From Anopheles merus (Eukaryota > Arthropoda > Insecta > Diptera > Culicidae): DNA of 64,000 bases. The position numbers and the translations under genes were made by a program. The stretch is from assembly GCF_017562075.2 (NCBI RefSeq), contig NC_054082.1, positions 36,635,442-36,699,441 on the forward strand, read 5' to 3'. How positions within the stretch are numbered: position 1 is the stretch's first letter; each line of letters begins with the position of its first letter. Of this stretch, positions 48,114 to 60,263 are shown piece after piece. The notes below the pieces were generated by a model. That model was given only the letters and a program-made list of their open reading frames with translations. It did not search any database and had not been told where the DNA came from.

Positions 48114-51100
48114 TTACTGCAGACAGGCTTGAATTTTCTCGATCCACTCCTGCGCGCTGGACGCTTCCTGGGCGTAGAAATTGTACGTTCGGCGGCTTGT
48201 TTTGAGCTGCAAGTGGAAAGGGCACATTTTCTTGTAACATCTGTCGCATTCGACCCGCCGTGTCAAGTATACTTACGTCGAAGAATGCACGATCATCGAT
48301 CTTCTTCGAGGGTGCTGGTGCTGTTTGTGGTGGCGCTTGCGCGACCGATTGTACTTCAGCCAGCTCTGTGGGTAACAAAACAAAAAAAACCAGTGCATTA
48401 TAGTTCAATAGTGTGTGGGATTGTCTACCCAAATGCCGCCTTACCTATATACCCCTTGCAGCTACAATCATCCATTGTATCGTAGTACCGCAGCTGATGT
48501 TTGTGCGAGTCCAGCACGAACCAACGCTGCTTCCAGTTCTTTAAGATTGCGCCGCGTTTGTAGAGGTAGCTGTAAAGAGGGGTGGCAACAGTGATTAAAA
48601 CATAAGATTTACCCTTCCCGCACTACCATGCCGCTTACCCTTCATGGGTGCGATCGTCCGCCACCTTGCTGTCGTACTGTTCGTAGTAATGCTGACTGTT
48701 GGTGTTGGTCGTGTTCACACTGGACGAAACGCTATTATTGTCGCCCTGCGTACGGGCCAGCGTCGGCTGATTGCCACCTTCCACCGCCTTGTATTTGGTA
48801 CAATTTTTCGGAACCGATTCCGCACATTTCTCATGATAGGTATTGCCACAATCAACGCACCTGTTTCCAAACCGAAAAAGAAAAGAAATGGGAAATTCAT
48901 TTCAGTAAATCGTTTTCAAACTAAAACCTCCTTCCGCACCTACCTTAAACCGTTCAGCAAAGGGCCCCAGAGAACGTTACCGCAGTGGTTACAGTTGACC
49001 GGTGCCGAGTACACGTGCTTTTCAAAGCGATGAGGATGCAAAAAGTTCTCCTGATGGAATCCTGCCTGCCGTCCGCGCATAAGAATTTCCAGCGTTGACC
49101 TGTAATGGTGTGCCAGAAACAGAAGTAAGTAAAACACGCCAGCGCCGCAAATCCGTTCCTACCTTTTGTGCAGCAGTCGACCGTGCGAGCGCACCAGCGC
49201 ACTGCTGAACGACGCATGACGGGTGAGCGAATCCGAATGCGGTGGCTCCAGCTTGTCCCACACCTGGCGCCACTTCTGTGGCAACAGCCCTCGCTCCGCC
49301 TCGGCCGTCTTCAGCTCGTCCAGCAGCTTGGTGAACGCGTCCGCCTCGTACCGGCTCAAGCTGTCATAGTTCACCGTCACCACACGGCGTCTCGGCTGTC
49401 GGAGCATCATCGCCCCGGACGGACCGCCGGTACCGCTGGTGCTACCCAAGCTGCCAGCATTGCCCGGCCCGCCGCCACCGCCCGCCGCCGTCGAGTACAT
49501 GTAATCACAGTCGTCCTCCATATTGTCGCTACCGACCAGCTCCGGATCGTACGGCGGTCCCTGGGCGAGCTCCTCCCCGAGATAGTACGACCAAATCTCC
49601 AGCACCGATATCGCGCTCTGCGGCCGCAACACCGTCCGTTCCGGATCGGGAGTGTACATAAAGTTGTAAAACATGGGCGACTTGGCATGCTGCCGTTCGA
49701 TGTAGTCGAACAGCGAGGGACCAAACTTTTGCGTGTTGGTGTTTCTGGCGCCGCCCAGCACGCCACCGCCGCCACCGCCGCTGCCGCCACCCGCCGAAGA
49801 ACCGCCGATGGGGCCACCGGGGCCACCACTTCCCGGCACACCGCCGTTGCCACCACCGCTACCGCCGCCCATGCCGGGATAGATGAGATTATCGTCGTCG
49901 GAAATCGTGAGCGCTTCCACCACGTGCTTGTGGTGCGAATTGAGCGAGCCGCGCTTATCGTCGATCGCCGTTATGCCAAAATCGACCCGCTCCAGCTCGC
50001 AGTCGAACAGGAACGTGCGGAACCGGCACGACACATGATGGTACGCCAGGAAGCGCAGGTAAAACGCGTTAAACTCGAACGCCAGCGGAAACTGCTGCTG
50101 TATCTGGTGCACCGCATCCAGGAACTGCAGGAACGTCGGCGCAAACGGGGAGCCGGAGCTGGAGTTCGGCTTCAGATTGCTGCGATGGCCAAACCGATGC
50201 CCGAACGCGAGCCACTCCTTCTCGATCAGCACCCGGAAGCCCTCGATCGTGCGATAGTACGGATCGAGACAGAGCTGCGCGAGGGAGGAAATTTGCGCCG
50301 TCACGTCCCACCCGTCCTCGAGCGCTAGCGTCACGCTCGATTCCTGCAGGTCCATCAGATCGACCACGGCGCCGGAGAGCTGCAGCAGGCCGCGAATCTG
50401 TTGCAGCCAGTCCGACTGCTCCACCAGCTTGGCGAACGTTTGGTCCGGCTCGTTCGTGTCGCAGGACGGCAGGCAGGCACGCATCAGCTTTTTGAACGCC
50501 GTGCGCGAATGCCGCACGTCCGTGTAGTCGACCGGAATGAACTCGGCGTACATTTCCGACAGCTTCGCCGACTTGGACTGGGACTTTTCGCCCAGAAAGT
50601 AGAGCGGAACGCGCTGGAATGCGTAGTGCGACTGCTGGCCGCCACCTGGATGTCCCGGCCCTGCCCCTCCACCGTGGTGAAGATGGTGGTGATGGTGATG
50701 GCTACCGCCGGCACCGTCCCGCTCCCAATGGTTCACGTCCCGCAGGCTGGTCGAATCGGGACCGGCGCCGACCGCTGCCGACGTCGAGTTGCGGTTCGGT
50801 TTCAGCGATGCCCACTTGTTCGACTTCACGATGTTCGATCGCATCGCTCCGAAGCTGGAGAATGAGGAATTGTTGATCGAATACAGACCGCCGCCGCCGC
50901 CGCCAGCATTGGCCCCACCGTTGCCCGCCTCGTGATGCCCGTGGTGATGTTGCTTCCGTCCCGTGTCCGGCGTGAGTGTGGACATGTCCGAGCGCGTCAT
51001 CAGATTGCTCGCGGCGAGGGCGAGCGAGTCGAGCGAGATGTTCGAGTCGGACAGTCCGCCCCACGCCTGATGGCGAATGGTGCGGGTGTGCGGTGTCATT

Positions 51101-54100
51101 TTGATCACCTGTACGAAGTAGCGATCCTGCTCCTGGAAGCTCGTACTATCCGTGGACGCATTCGCCGAACCGGGATGGCCCTTAAGCATCCCCATCACGC
51201 CCTTGGCCTGCGGGATGGCGCCACGCAGCAGCGTGGCTCCGTTCCGATGTCGCCAAGTTGCCACCGGTATGCGGTGCTGCTTGTAGCACCGCGCCATGCA
51301 TCGCAGCGAATCGTCCGTCACCTCCTTCGGGCACACCAGCATCGCCGGGTACGTCCGGCAGATGCTGTAGTTGCTGTTGACGGGTGAAATCCGGTAACCG
51401 GTCGTCTGCACATCGCCCAGCCCCAGCCGCAACCAGTCGCGAACGTAGCTACGCTCCTTCAGCCGCTCCACGTCCTTCACGTGCACGCGTGGAAGCGTAT
51501 CGGTTCCCTCGTCCGACACGTCGTCGTCGTCGTTATTGTTGTTGCTCTCACCCATACCGCCTCCACCGCCCCCGGAGCTGCCACCTCCACTCGGGCCACC
51601 GACCCCCAGCAGCCCACCGCTACCGTACGCATCGTCATACTCGACCGCGCCGGGCAGTATGTATTTGCGCTTGGTGGCGCCCGCCTTCTGCTTAAACCCG
51701 GCCTTCATTGCCGTCCGCAGGAGCGTTTTCTTCGCGAAATCCTTCAACGTGGCGTTCTTCTCCTTCACCTTGTGGCCCGGCCCGAGCAGCCCCGGATGGG
51801 CCAGCCCGTGCGTCGCAAACGCAAAGTGCCCGAACTCGTCCTCCGGATGGCGGATCTTGTGCACCGCCTTGCGGAACGCGTCGACCTGCTCCTGCGGCAC
51901 CTCCTCGTCGAATGCGACCTTTATCAGCTGGAAGGTGCAGGACCGCAGCTGCATCCCCTCCGGCAGCACCTGTTCGAGATGCTGCAGATAGATCACCGTC
52001 AGCCGCTTCTCCTTGGTGAGCGAAGAGATGGGGAACGCGCGCACCACGCTCTGCTCGCACGAGTACGAATCGCACGGCGACCCGCGGAACACCACCCGAT
52101 AGTTGGTGAGGAAGAGGGCACCCTCCGCCGGCAGCATCGTCCCGCTGCTGCCGCCCTCCTTGTCTTCCCGCCCGTCCGCCAGCAGGTACGCACGCAGCTC
52201 GCCGATAATCTTCTCCTCCTGCAGCAGCACCGGGTACTGGAGCTTCGGCTTCTGGATCGGCGGTATGCGCTTCGCTTCCCGCGCGACCGCCTCCAGCGTC
52301 TCGATGTGCATCTGGATCGTGCCCGGCACCATCTGGTGCAGGTTGCGCACGTGCTCCGCCGTCACGTTGCCCTCGGTGCAGACGCGATCGATGAACTTGC
52401 AAACCATCTTGGTGACCGCGCTGCCCGTCTCGCCCGGATCGTGCTCCTCGAACCCTTCGTCGCTGTTGTGGTCGCTGTTGTGGCTGCGCGACTCGATCAC
52501 ACTGTTCGACACGCTCGTGTCGTCCTCGAGATGCCGGCCGTCTTTGTCGCGCTGCACCCGGCCGACGGCCCCGCCGACGTCCTGCGGCACCAGCAGGTAC
52601 ACCATCCGGTAGGCGTAGTGTATCGCGTGGCTGTACAGCGTGCTTTCCTCCTTGTTCGTCAGCTCCTTCTGCGTGACCGCGTCCATCGTGGCCCACTTGC
52701 CCATCTGGTCGGCAGCAATCTCCAGCGCCGACGGTTCCTGGGCGCGCGACAGCAACGACGCACGGTCCAGCTTGTCGCGCGACATGGACTGCGACAGCAG
52801 GGCGCTGCTGTCCGCAAGGCCGCCACCACCGATGCCACCCCCGATTCCGCTCGGCTTGGGCCAGTTCGCTAGCGGCAGGTACAGCTCCTTGATCGCGGTC
52901 TGCACCTCCTGGTAGTAGGCGTCCTCCCAGAACTGTTGCGACTTCCACACCGGGTGGTCCTGGATGCAGGTGTACGCGAACTGTATCACGCCCGTGCACA
53001 GCTTGCGGCAAAACAGCGAGGACAGCGGCAGCAGTGCCGCCGCCACCCCGTACTCGTCCTTCGCCGAGTCGTCCTGCAGCGCACGGTTCATCAGCTTGAT
53101 TACGAGATCGAACTGCTGATGGTCGAGCTGCTTGTTGCCCTGCCCGATCTTAGCCAGCTCGCGGCACATGGTGAGCCGGGCCTCCCTCTGCTTCAGTATC
53201 CGCAGCACCGCCGGGAAGCTCTTGCGCGCCTCCGTGATCTTATTGTCAAAGATGCAGCTGATGCAGTTGCGCAGCACCTCCAGCTTGCGGGCGCTGTTGT
53301 TCACGGTCGGGCGCGTTTCCTGCGGGGCCGGCTTCAGGTACGGTCCCATCGGTACGATGCGCAGCTTGACCCGCACTGGCTGCATGCGCGACTGCAAATC
53401 ATTCGCCTGCAGCCCATCGTTGATCACGTTCTGTACCTCCTGCGCGTCGATCAGCGGCATCGGGGGTTGATGAATACGCGCGAACGCGCCGTCTGGGGGG
53501 CGCAGAATTTTCTGCTGAAAGGGCTGCGGGTTCGGGTACTCGTTCGCGTACAGCTGCTTCGCGAGATCCTGTATGTGGACCAGCACCAGGGCGGGATCGA
53601 GCAATTCCGACTTGAGCAGATCGTTCATCGTGCTGTACAGTTCGTCCCACGCATCGCACGCACGCCACGGTGGACCGCGCTCGGTCACAAACCCCGTGAA
53701 GAACATGCTGTCCAGCACGCGCGACAGAAACTCGCAGTCCACCAGCTCGCGCGCTCCGAGAAAGCCGGCCCGATGGAACTGTATGATCGGTTTCGGGTTG
53801 ATGCGAATGAGCGTGAGGTAGGACCGGTAACCCTGCAGCAGCTGGGCAAACAGGCGCATAAACACGGCCCGTATTTCCTTGTCCAGCATAATGTCGTTCT
53901 TCTGCTCGCGGAAGCTGTACCCGTTGCTAATGCCGCCGCCGATCGGTGCCATCGCCATGCTCTGGTTGATGTTGTTGTTTAGCCCCGGGCCGTGCAGACT
54001 GCTGCCGGCCGGAAAGGCGAGATCTGCCAGCGCCAGCTCCGGATGCAGCACCATCCGCAGCGCATGCTCGGTCGAGTCCCAGAGCGAAGCCGGCAGCCGG

Positions 54101-57100
54101 GCGATCGGTGGCACCAGCGACTCGGGAATGTGTATCGATCCACCGTCGAGATCGGCCACGATCACGTCCAGTATTTCGCTTATCTCCGACCGCAACGAGC
54201 TGTGGATGCCCATGATAAAGGTGGTCGGCATCGTCAGCACCTCCAGCAGCGAGGCGGGCAGTATCGGAATGTAAACGAGACTGTACCGGAACGGGTACAT
54301 TAGCGCGGTCAGCGCCCGGCAGCTGTCCGTAAGGCGCGTGTAGCTGGTCGAGTGAAACAGTATCTTGTGCTCGGTCATGACGGCGCAGAACAGCAACATC
54401 ACGTTCTTGATGCCGAGCTGGTGGAACAGCACGCTGACGCACGATCCGGTCACAGGCAGCGTGTTTGAGAGCGGCGGCTGCAGGATCTGCTTGTCGCCCG
54501 CACCGATCGAAAAGCGTACCGGCGGTCCACCGGGCGGCGGCACCTGTATGCAGCCAAGAATGCTGCCGATCAGGTAGTGCAGCTGAAACTTCAGACTCTC
54601 CAGGTACACCGTGTAGATCGTGCCGAGACAGTTGCGAAACGCTTCGATGTACTCCAGCCGCGAGACGATTACGAGACACTTGGGCGCATACATGATGCTA
54701 TGGTGCGTGATGGAGGGCGGACCACTGTTGGCCAGCACGCCGCCGCCTGCTGGTCCGCCGCCCGACGGGGACAGATTGTCGTCCTCCTCCTCCTCGTCGA
54801 TCGGTTTGCTCGGCGTGATAGCGATCGTTTCGTTGAAGCTCAGGCACGCACAGTAATGCCGGTTGCCATCCATGTCGGTGAGCACCGACACAAAGAACTG
54901 GGGCTCCTGGCGAATCGTGGAGAGGGCCCATCCTTGTGGCTGACAGAACTGCAAAGTGAATTGGAAACGATCAGCCGTGTTACTTGCAACTTTAGATTTC
55001 CAAAACATACCAATTCTATTCCTTCTATGAACGGTGTGTCGGGCCAATCTTTCTCGGGAAATCTTTGAATAATTTTTCCACTCCTCGAACCGGTTCCTGG
55101 GAAAGTCAATAGGACAAAATGTTACAAAATGAGTACATAGAACTGCATCTGGAGAAAGATTGCACAACCCAATAGAAAGTTCGCTCAAGCATGGTTATAT
55201 GAACATACTCAATTAAAACAATTTTGCCTCTCAAATACACCTAACTGATTTGACCTAATTTATTGTAGATTCCGTAAAAAAGTAGCAGTACCTTACAAGT
55301 ATGCAAGCCAGTAGGGGTAGTGAAGTGCTCTTTGGAGCACACACACGACTCCAATTCGACTCCGGCTATTGTTAGTCCGATTCCGACTACGGCAAAATTC
55401 GAATTACTAGTTCTGCCCGAAGTCGGAGTCGTTCGGAGTCGGCCGGAGTCGTTGAGAGTCCGAGTCATCCAGAGTCATCCCGAGTCGGCCGGAGTCGTCC
55501 GGAGTCGTCCGGAGTCGTCCGGAGTCGTCCGGAGTCGTCCGGAGTCGTCCGGAGTCGTCCGGAGTCGTCCGGAGTCGTCCGGAGTCGTCCGGAGTCGTCC
55601 GGAGTCGTCCGAAGTCGTCCGGAGTCGTCCGGAGTCGTCCGGAGTGGTTCGGAGTTGTACGAAGTTTCCCAGAGGCGTTTGGGATCGGAGTCGTCAGGAG
55701 TCGGCCTGAGTCGTCCTTCGAAACAAAGGACTCTAACCGATTCCCGACGACTCAGGACGATTTTGGACGACTCAGACGACTCCGAACGACTCAGAGCGAC
55801 TTCGGATGACTCCGGCCGATTCCGGACGACCCCGACGATGTCGAACGACTTCGGATGACTCCAACTCCAAACGACTCCGGCCGATTCCGGGCGACTCTAT
55901 GTACAATAAGGTATAACAATTTACACGTACTGATCCGAACTGATCCGGACTGATCCGAACTGATCCGGACTGATCCGGACTGATCCGGATTGATCCGTAC
56001 TGATCCGGAGTCAAATCCAGTTATGATGCGGAGCTGGAGTCATATTTTGCGCACCGGAGTCGAAGTTGATCCATGACTCTGATCCGGATTACCCATCACT
56101 ACTCAGGATGACTCCGACTCCCAATGACTCCGGATGACTCCGGACGACTTCGAACTACTCCGGGCGATCCCGTACAATTCCAAACGACTCCGGATGCAGG
56201 GTTTTCCGATAGAACTCAAGATTGCAGGACACTTTGATGTATCGGTGCGAGTCAATCGCAAAATTACGGAACGATACGTGAAAACGATAACGATACCGGG
56301 AACTGCATATTTGTCAGTCTTGCGACTCCCGCCGATTCAACAAAGGGTCCCGCGATCTTGAGTTCTATGAGAAAACCCAGTAATGCTGGACGGACCTATC
56401 TTCCGGAGTCGATTCCGAAATTATCAGAGTCGGATAGTAGTCGATTTTTGCCAAGTTTACCCATCACTAAGTAGAGGGATAGAGAAGAACATACAAATAA
56501 CTCAGTCTGTGCTAGTAAGGCTAAACGTGTTTTTTTTTTTTAATTTCGACTAAACGGATGCCACGCAGACCCCAAAGTATACACAGTCCGCTTAAGCCAA
56601 ACAAAAATGCCAAATAAATCAAATAGTAGGAATCACCAGCCAAATAAGACGTTCCAGATGTTGAACTTTCCAATAGCAGAGCCATGTTTGCCATTAGACA
56701 CTCTGAACAAATATATCATTTAATCGAACTCATAGGTGGTAGTTATGAGAAATGATTCAATTGACTGCATATTTGATGAGTCAGTCCAATGACGTAAGAG
56801 GTTTTTTTTATTTAGTTTAACAACCAGCCAAAAACGTTAAACTTTACGAGCAAATTATGAATGTAATACCGTCATCGCCATAATGTTACATGAAGTAAAC
56901 GAAATGCAGCATACCTCAGCAAATGAGTGAAATGGAGCTTCGGACAAAGAACTAGCTTAGTTTAGGTAAACAAACAAATAAATCCAGACCGAACGCTGCT
57001 AACACCAACGTACCCCACACACATTACCTTCATACCATCATTCTTCCCGCTAGCAGTTTATGACCTCTGGTGAGGAAAAAACCCCTCCAACACACCAACA

Positions 57101-60100
57101 ATATGCTTCACACCGGTCGCCAGTCGAATAAATTCCTCCACTGTACTCTTGATTTAGATTTCACTCTCCACGTACTTCATGTGGAATGGAGCTGCAGTGT
57201 GATCGTGATGGTTCCGTTCGCTTTCCTTTTTCCCCCCTCTTCTTTCTTAGTATTGGCTCCCCCCAACGGTTCCAGAGCTGAGAAACGCTAATGGTTTGTA
57301 TTGCTTTTGACACTGACCAACCGGTGGCAATCCTTCCTTTCCCTGTCTCATCACTTTAGCTAAGCTTGGGTAGCGCAGATTTTCATCTGTTTTCCACCTG
57401 CTACACCGCCACCACCACGGTGCGTATGCTTTTCTTCATTCATTTTCACCATGCGTTGTTACGCGAGCGAGGCAAGAGTGGAGTTTTTCGCGCAGTTGTA
57501 GTCACATTTTTCATCCACTCTTCGCAAAGTTCGCTGTGGGGAAGAAGCGTGCCGATCGATCGGCGAAAGTGAGCGCAAACCATCATCAGCACACGATCAG
57601 CGGCCGGTTATAATGCGGGAGATATGTTAGTGATTGCCAGTGTAGCAGTAGGTAAGTGAGTGAGTGGGTGAGTGTGATTAGATGGTTTGAAGCGTATAAA
57701 TTATATCGACGCAATTTCTTAAGGGGAGGGAAAAAGGCAATGTTGATACACGAGAGTCACGCTGAACCCGAGCGCGCGCCCGGAGAGAATGCATCATCCG
57801 TACGACACGTAGTTGTCCTTCTCTTGTGCAGCATTAAATGGCTCAAAATTGCAAAAAAAAAATGTGGAAATACCCACAAAAACGTCACCTAACAGTACTG
57901 CTGTTAATTAATTGAATAAACCCAGCAATGTTTCACTTCATTACTTTTATCGGTCACCAGAAACGATTAATTCGCCATGCGGCAGTGTAACGCACACGGC
58001 GAATTCGAAAATGAAACTCACTTTAAGTAACGCAAAAGCCCCCCCACCTGCTTGATGGTTGAAAAACAAAAACAAACACACATTGAAGCGATGTTTTGTA
58101 TGTTTTTTTTTCTTCCTTCCAAACCCATAACACATTTTCTCACTTCGGAAAAAGGGGGAAGGTTTTCTTCTTTATATAAGCGCTACGTCGGGCGTAAATG
58201 GTTGTTCTGTTTGCTGTGCTGTGCTTTGGACTTTAATGCGAACGTGTCGGGGAGGAAAACTTTGCTAGCGAAACACAATTTAGCGTCGTTAGTTGATCAC
58301 AACACCAGCCACAAGGGTGGCGGAACAAACACAGGCGCCAGTGGAGCTCGCGAGTGGCCGGACACGGATGGGCAACACTAGTGCAACGAAACAACAAAAA
58401 ATTCACTCCGTTACGATCGAAAGATCGCGAAAAGGAAATTCCAACTGAAAATGTGTGGTCAAAGGGGGAGCGCGCACAAAAGCACCCACACACGAATATA
58501 AAGAGGGAGGAAAGGAAAAGGGGGCCCATAAAAAGGAGAGTACAGAGTAGTAGAAATGGCCGTGATATCCGAGTGGTTTTTATTGCCGATCTGTTTAATT
58601 CCATTAAAGGTTTCCGCCCAAGGGCATTGGAAAACGTGGCTTTAATGAGTTTTTTTTTCCAATAGGAAATGTTTTTAAAAACACTTTTGACTTCGGCAAA
58701 TAATTTTAATATTACATTTTACTAATGAGCAGAAGAAGAAAGATGAGTTCTTTTTAGAAATCTTCTAAATTTTGCTAATTTTTATATTTGCAATCTTCTT
58801 CTTCTTTTTGGCTCAACAACCGTTGTCGGTCAAGACCTGCGTGTACCACTTGTGTGGGGTTGGCTTTCAATGACTTTTAGATTACCCCTCATAGCAGGAT
58901 AGTCAGTCCTGCGAATGGCGGCACGGTCTAGTTGGGGCTTGAACCCATGACGGGCATGTTGTTAAGTCGTACGAGTTGACGACTGTACCATGAGACCGGC
59001 TGCAATACAAATGGCAAAACCATGCTCCACGTACACCCAAAGCTAACAAAAGCCTTCCAGATAGATAGTAACGTTATACATTCGGCTCCTATCAGAGAAA
59101 TTCATGCTCTGTCCATTAGCATCCCACCATCAATCGTTGATCTCTATCTCTGTACGGTTTTGCTCACACAACTACAAAAGAATGTCCACTATTGATTGCG
59201 ACTTGGAGGGTACATAGTATGAAGCGATGAAAAAAAAGAGAAGAAAATTGGTTTGATTAGTCGTGTTAGAAAGATGTGTCCGGGGTCTATTGGGGCAACG
59301 GCAAGGGTCACATTTAAATGCATTCCAGCGCGTAACGAGCGCGAAACGGCGGCTGCGCCACGCGTTGTGTGCGAGATGAGTTCGCCTGTGTGCGATAGGA
59401 TCAAATGATCGATCTACGCCTAGATGCGTCCCAAAGGGAACGCCTTCCATCACGCTTGTTCTTATCATAGCTGCAATCGATGAGATGTTTCTTTTGCAAT
59501 GCTGCACAATGTAGAAGATAAGCATGCGATACCTTTTTTATCGTTGCTTTTAGTGTCCTGTATTGCTTATCGTTTGCTGATATCGGTGGCAGTACTCCGA
59601 TAATCTTCCGTTATAAATTTATTAGCAATTCTACTGTTCCTCTGAGCGTGTGTGAGTCGCAGGGATTGAGGGGCCGTTCGACGATACATAGATAATACTG
59701 CCCTAGCGAAGGGCCACACTGCGACAATGAGCAGCATTGTAGAAAAACGACACACTGGCACTGCAAACCGCGTAGAATGCACATCAAAACCACACCGCGC
59801 CGTCTGGCCGCTGGCGGTGCAGTGGAATGCAGAAACCATGTGTGGTTGCCACAGCAAAGCTTGTTGCGCTGCATATTTGTTCAAATGTGTCCACACTATT
59901 TACCATAGCGCTGCCACTCACTGGCGCACAGTGAAGCGCGCACAGCAAAAAGGACAGCTGTCTGTGATCACAGTCAACGGTTTTAGCCACCTAAAGGGCA
60001 CCCGCAGACTGATAAAGCTATATTCGCTGCTTTTGCGACCATCTAATTGCTGCACGTTCTATCGGTCATGTTTCCGCGACGCGTTGATGGCGCTATTGCT

Positions 60101-60263
60101 GAACGGTACACAGGGCAAACGCAGGACAAATATTTTATGAAAAGAAGGAAAAAAAATAAGCAAAAAGTAAATCTGCGTCCCCCCCCCCCTCAACATGGTT
60201 TGACTTACGCTCTTTCTCGTGATCGTATCCAACGATGACGAAATAGTCGGCCAGTCGCGACAT
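48114..60263 (-). CDS. Sbf: SET-binding factor (MTMR5/MTMR13-type pseudophosphatase)
   Basis: A cytosolic and membrane scaffold: the DENN module acts as Rab exchange factor and the inactive myotubularin domain partners active MTMRs in endosomal phosphoinositide turnover. Exons (minus): 60263-60209, 55096-55011, 54948-49163, 49099-48944, 48860-48639, 48569-48445, 48365-48277, 48206-48114; all GT-AG and in phase; 2203 residues (human SBF1 about 1870). MSRLADYFVIVGYD starts the uDENN; cDENN lies at about 180-300, dDENN 400-500, SBF2 region 595-745, GRAM about 955-1070, myotubularin 1190-1900. In the CX5R loop the Cys is Leu1590 and the Arg is Val1596 (LEDGWDV), so no catalysis is expected. A perfect C1 signature (HX12CX2CX13CX2CX4HX2CX7C) starts at His1999, and a PH domain fills about 2102-2203. 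His- and Gly-rich inserts (near 1468 and 1739-1784) account for extra length. ATG at 60290 is an alternative in-frame start nine codons upstream. Confidence 0.92.
55491..55640. repeat. Tandem decamer array, GGAGTCGTCC
   Basis: Fifteen consecutive 10-bp units, nearly all identical (one GAAGTCGTCC variant and a diverged last unit). Degenerate units extend on both sides from about 55430 to 55700. The open frames through it are artefacts of the stop-free repeat. Confidence 0.97.
55928..56010. repeat. Tandem decamer array, CTGATCCGGA
   Basis: About eight 10-bp units alternating CTGATCCGAA and CTGATCCGGA. It lies within the same hAT-like element as the GGAGTCGTCC array and has the same period. Confidence 0.93.
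58795..59000 (-). mobile_element. tRNA-derived SINE (SINE200-like), in Sbf intron 1
   Basis: About 206 bp, closely similar to the copy at 39.8-40.0 kb and also read on the minus strand. The B box (GGTTCAAGCCC) is intact and the A box region reads TGGTACAGTCG. It is flanked by the direct repeat TGCAAT at 58789-58794 and 59001-59006. Confidence 0.88.

Larger units (their letters stand above)
55318..56469. mobile_element. hAT-like non-autonomous element
   Basis: The left end begins TAGTGAAG and the right end, read inward on the opposite strand, begins TAGTGATGGGTAAAC, a typical hAT terminus. The element is flanked by 8-bp near-identical direct repeats, AGTAGGGG at 55310-55317 and AGTAGAGG at 56470-56477 (7 of 8), the target-duplication length of hAT elements. 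The interior is full of GACTCCG/CGGAGTC words and two decamer arrays, with no transposase. A second internal TACCCATCACTA at about 56090 may mark a nested or composite end. Confidence 0.55.
55097..60208 (-). other. Intron 1 of Sbf
   Basis: A 5112-bp GT-AG intron, phase 1. It holds the hAT-like element with decamer arrays (55318-56469), a SINE (58795-59000), and on the plus strand an isolated ATG followed by a consensus donor (57624-57651). The rest is AT-rich and shows no exon. It probably contains regulatory sequence, but I can point to none with confidence. Confidence 0.75.

Noticed and set aside
49168..54303. Long open frames on the plus strand (386, 463 and 348 codons) and in a second minus frame opposite the large Sbf exon
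   Set aside because: They lie exactly over the 5.8-kb Sbf exon; the high third-position GC removes stops in other frames. They are Arg/His/Pro-rich and match no family.
55491..55640. CRISPR-like regular repeats
   Set aside because: There are no spacers; units are directly abutting 10-mers in an animal intron.
55320..55858. Repetitive Ser-Arg-Pro-Glu-Ser-type protein
   Set aside because: Translation of the 10-bp GGAGTCGTCC array; any stop-free decamer gives such a frame.
59727..60140. 137-codon plus-strand frame in Sbf intron 1
   Set aside because: Overlapping frames on both strands, no family resemblance and no promoter or splice context.
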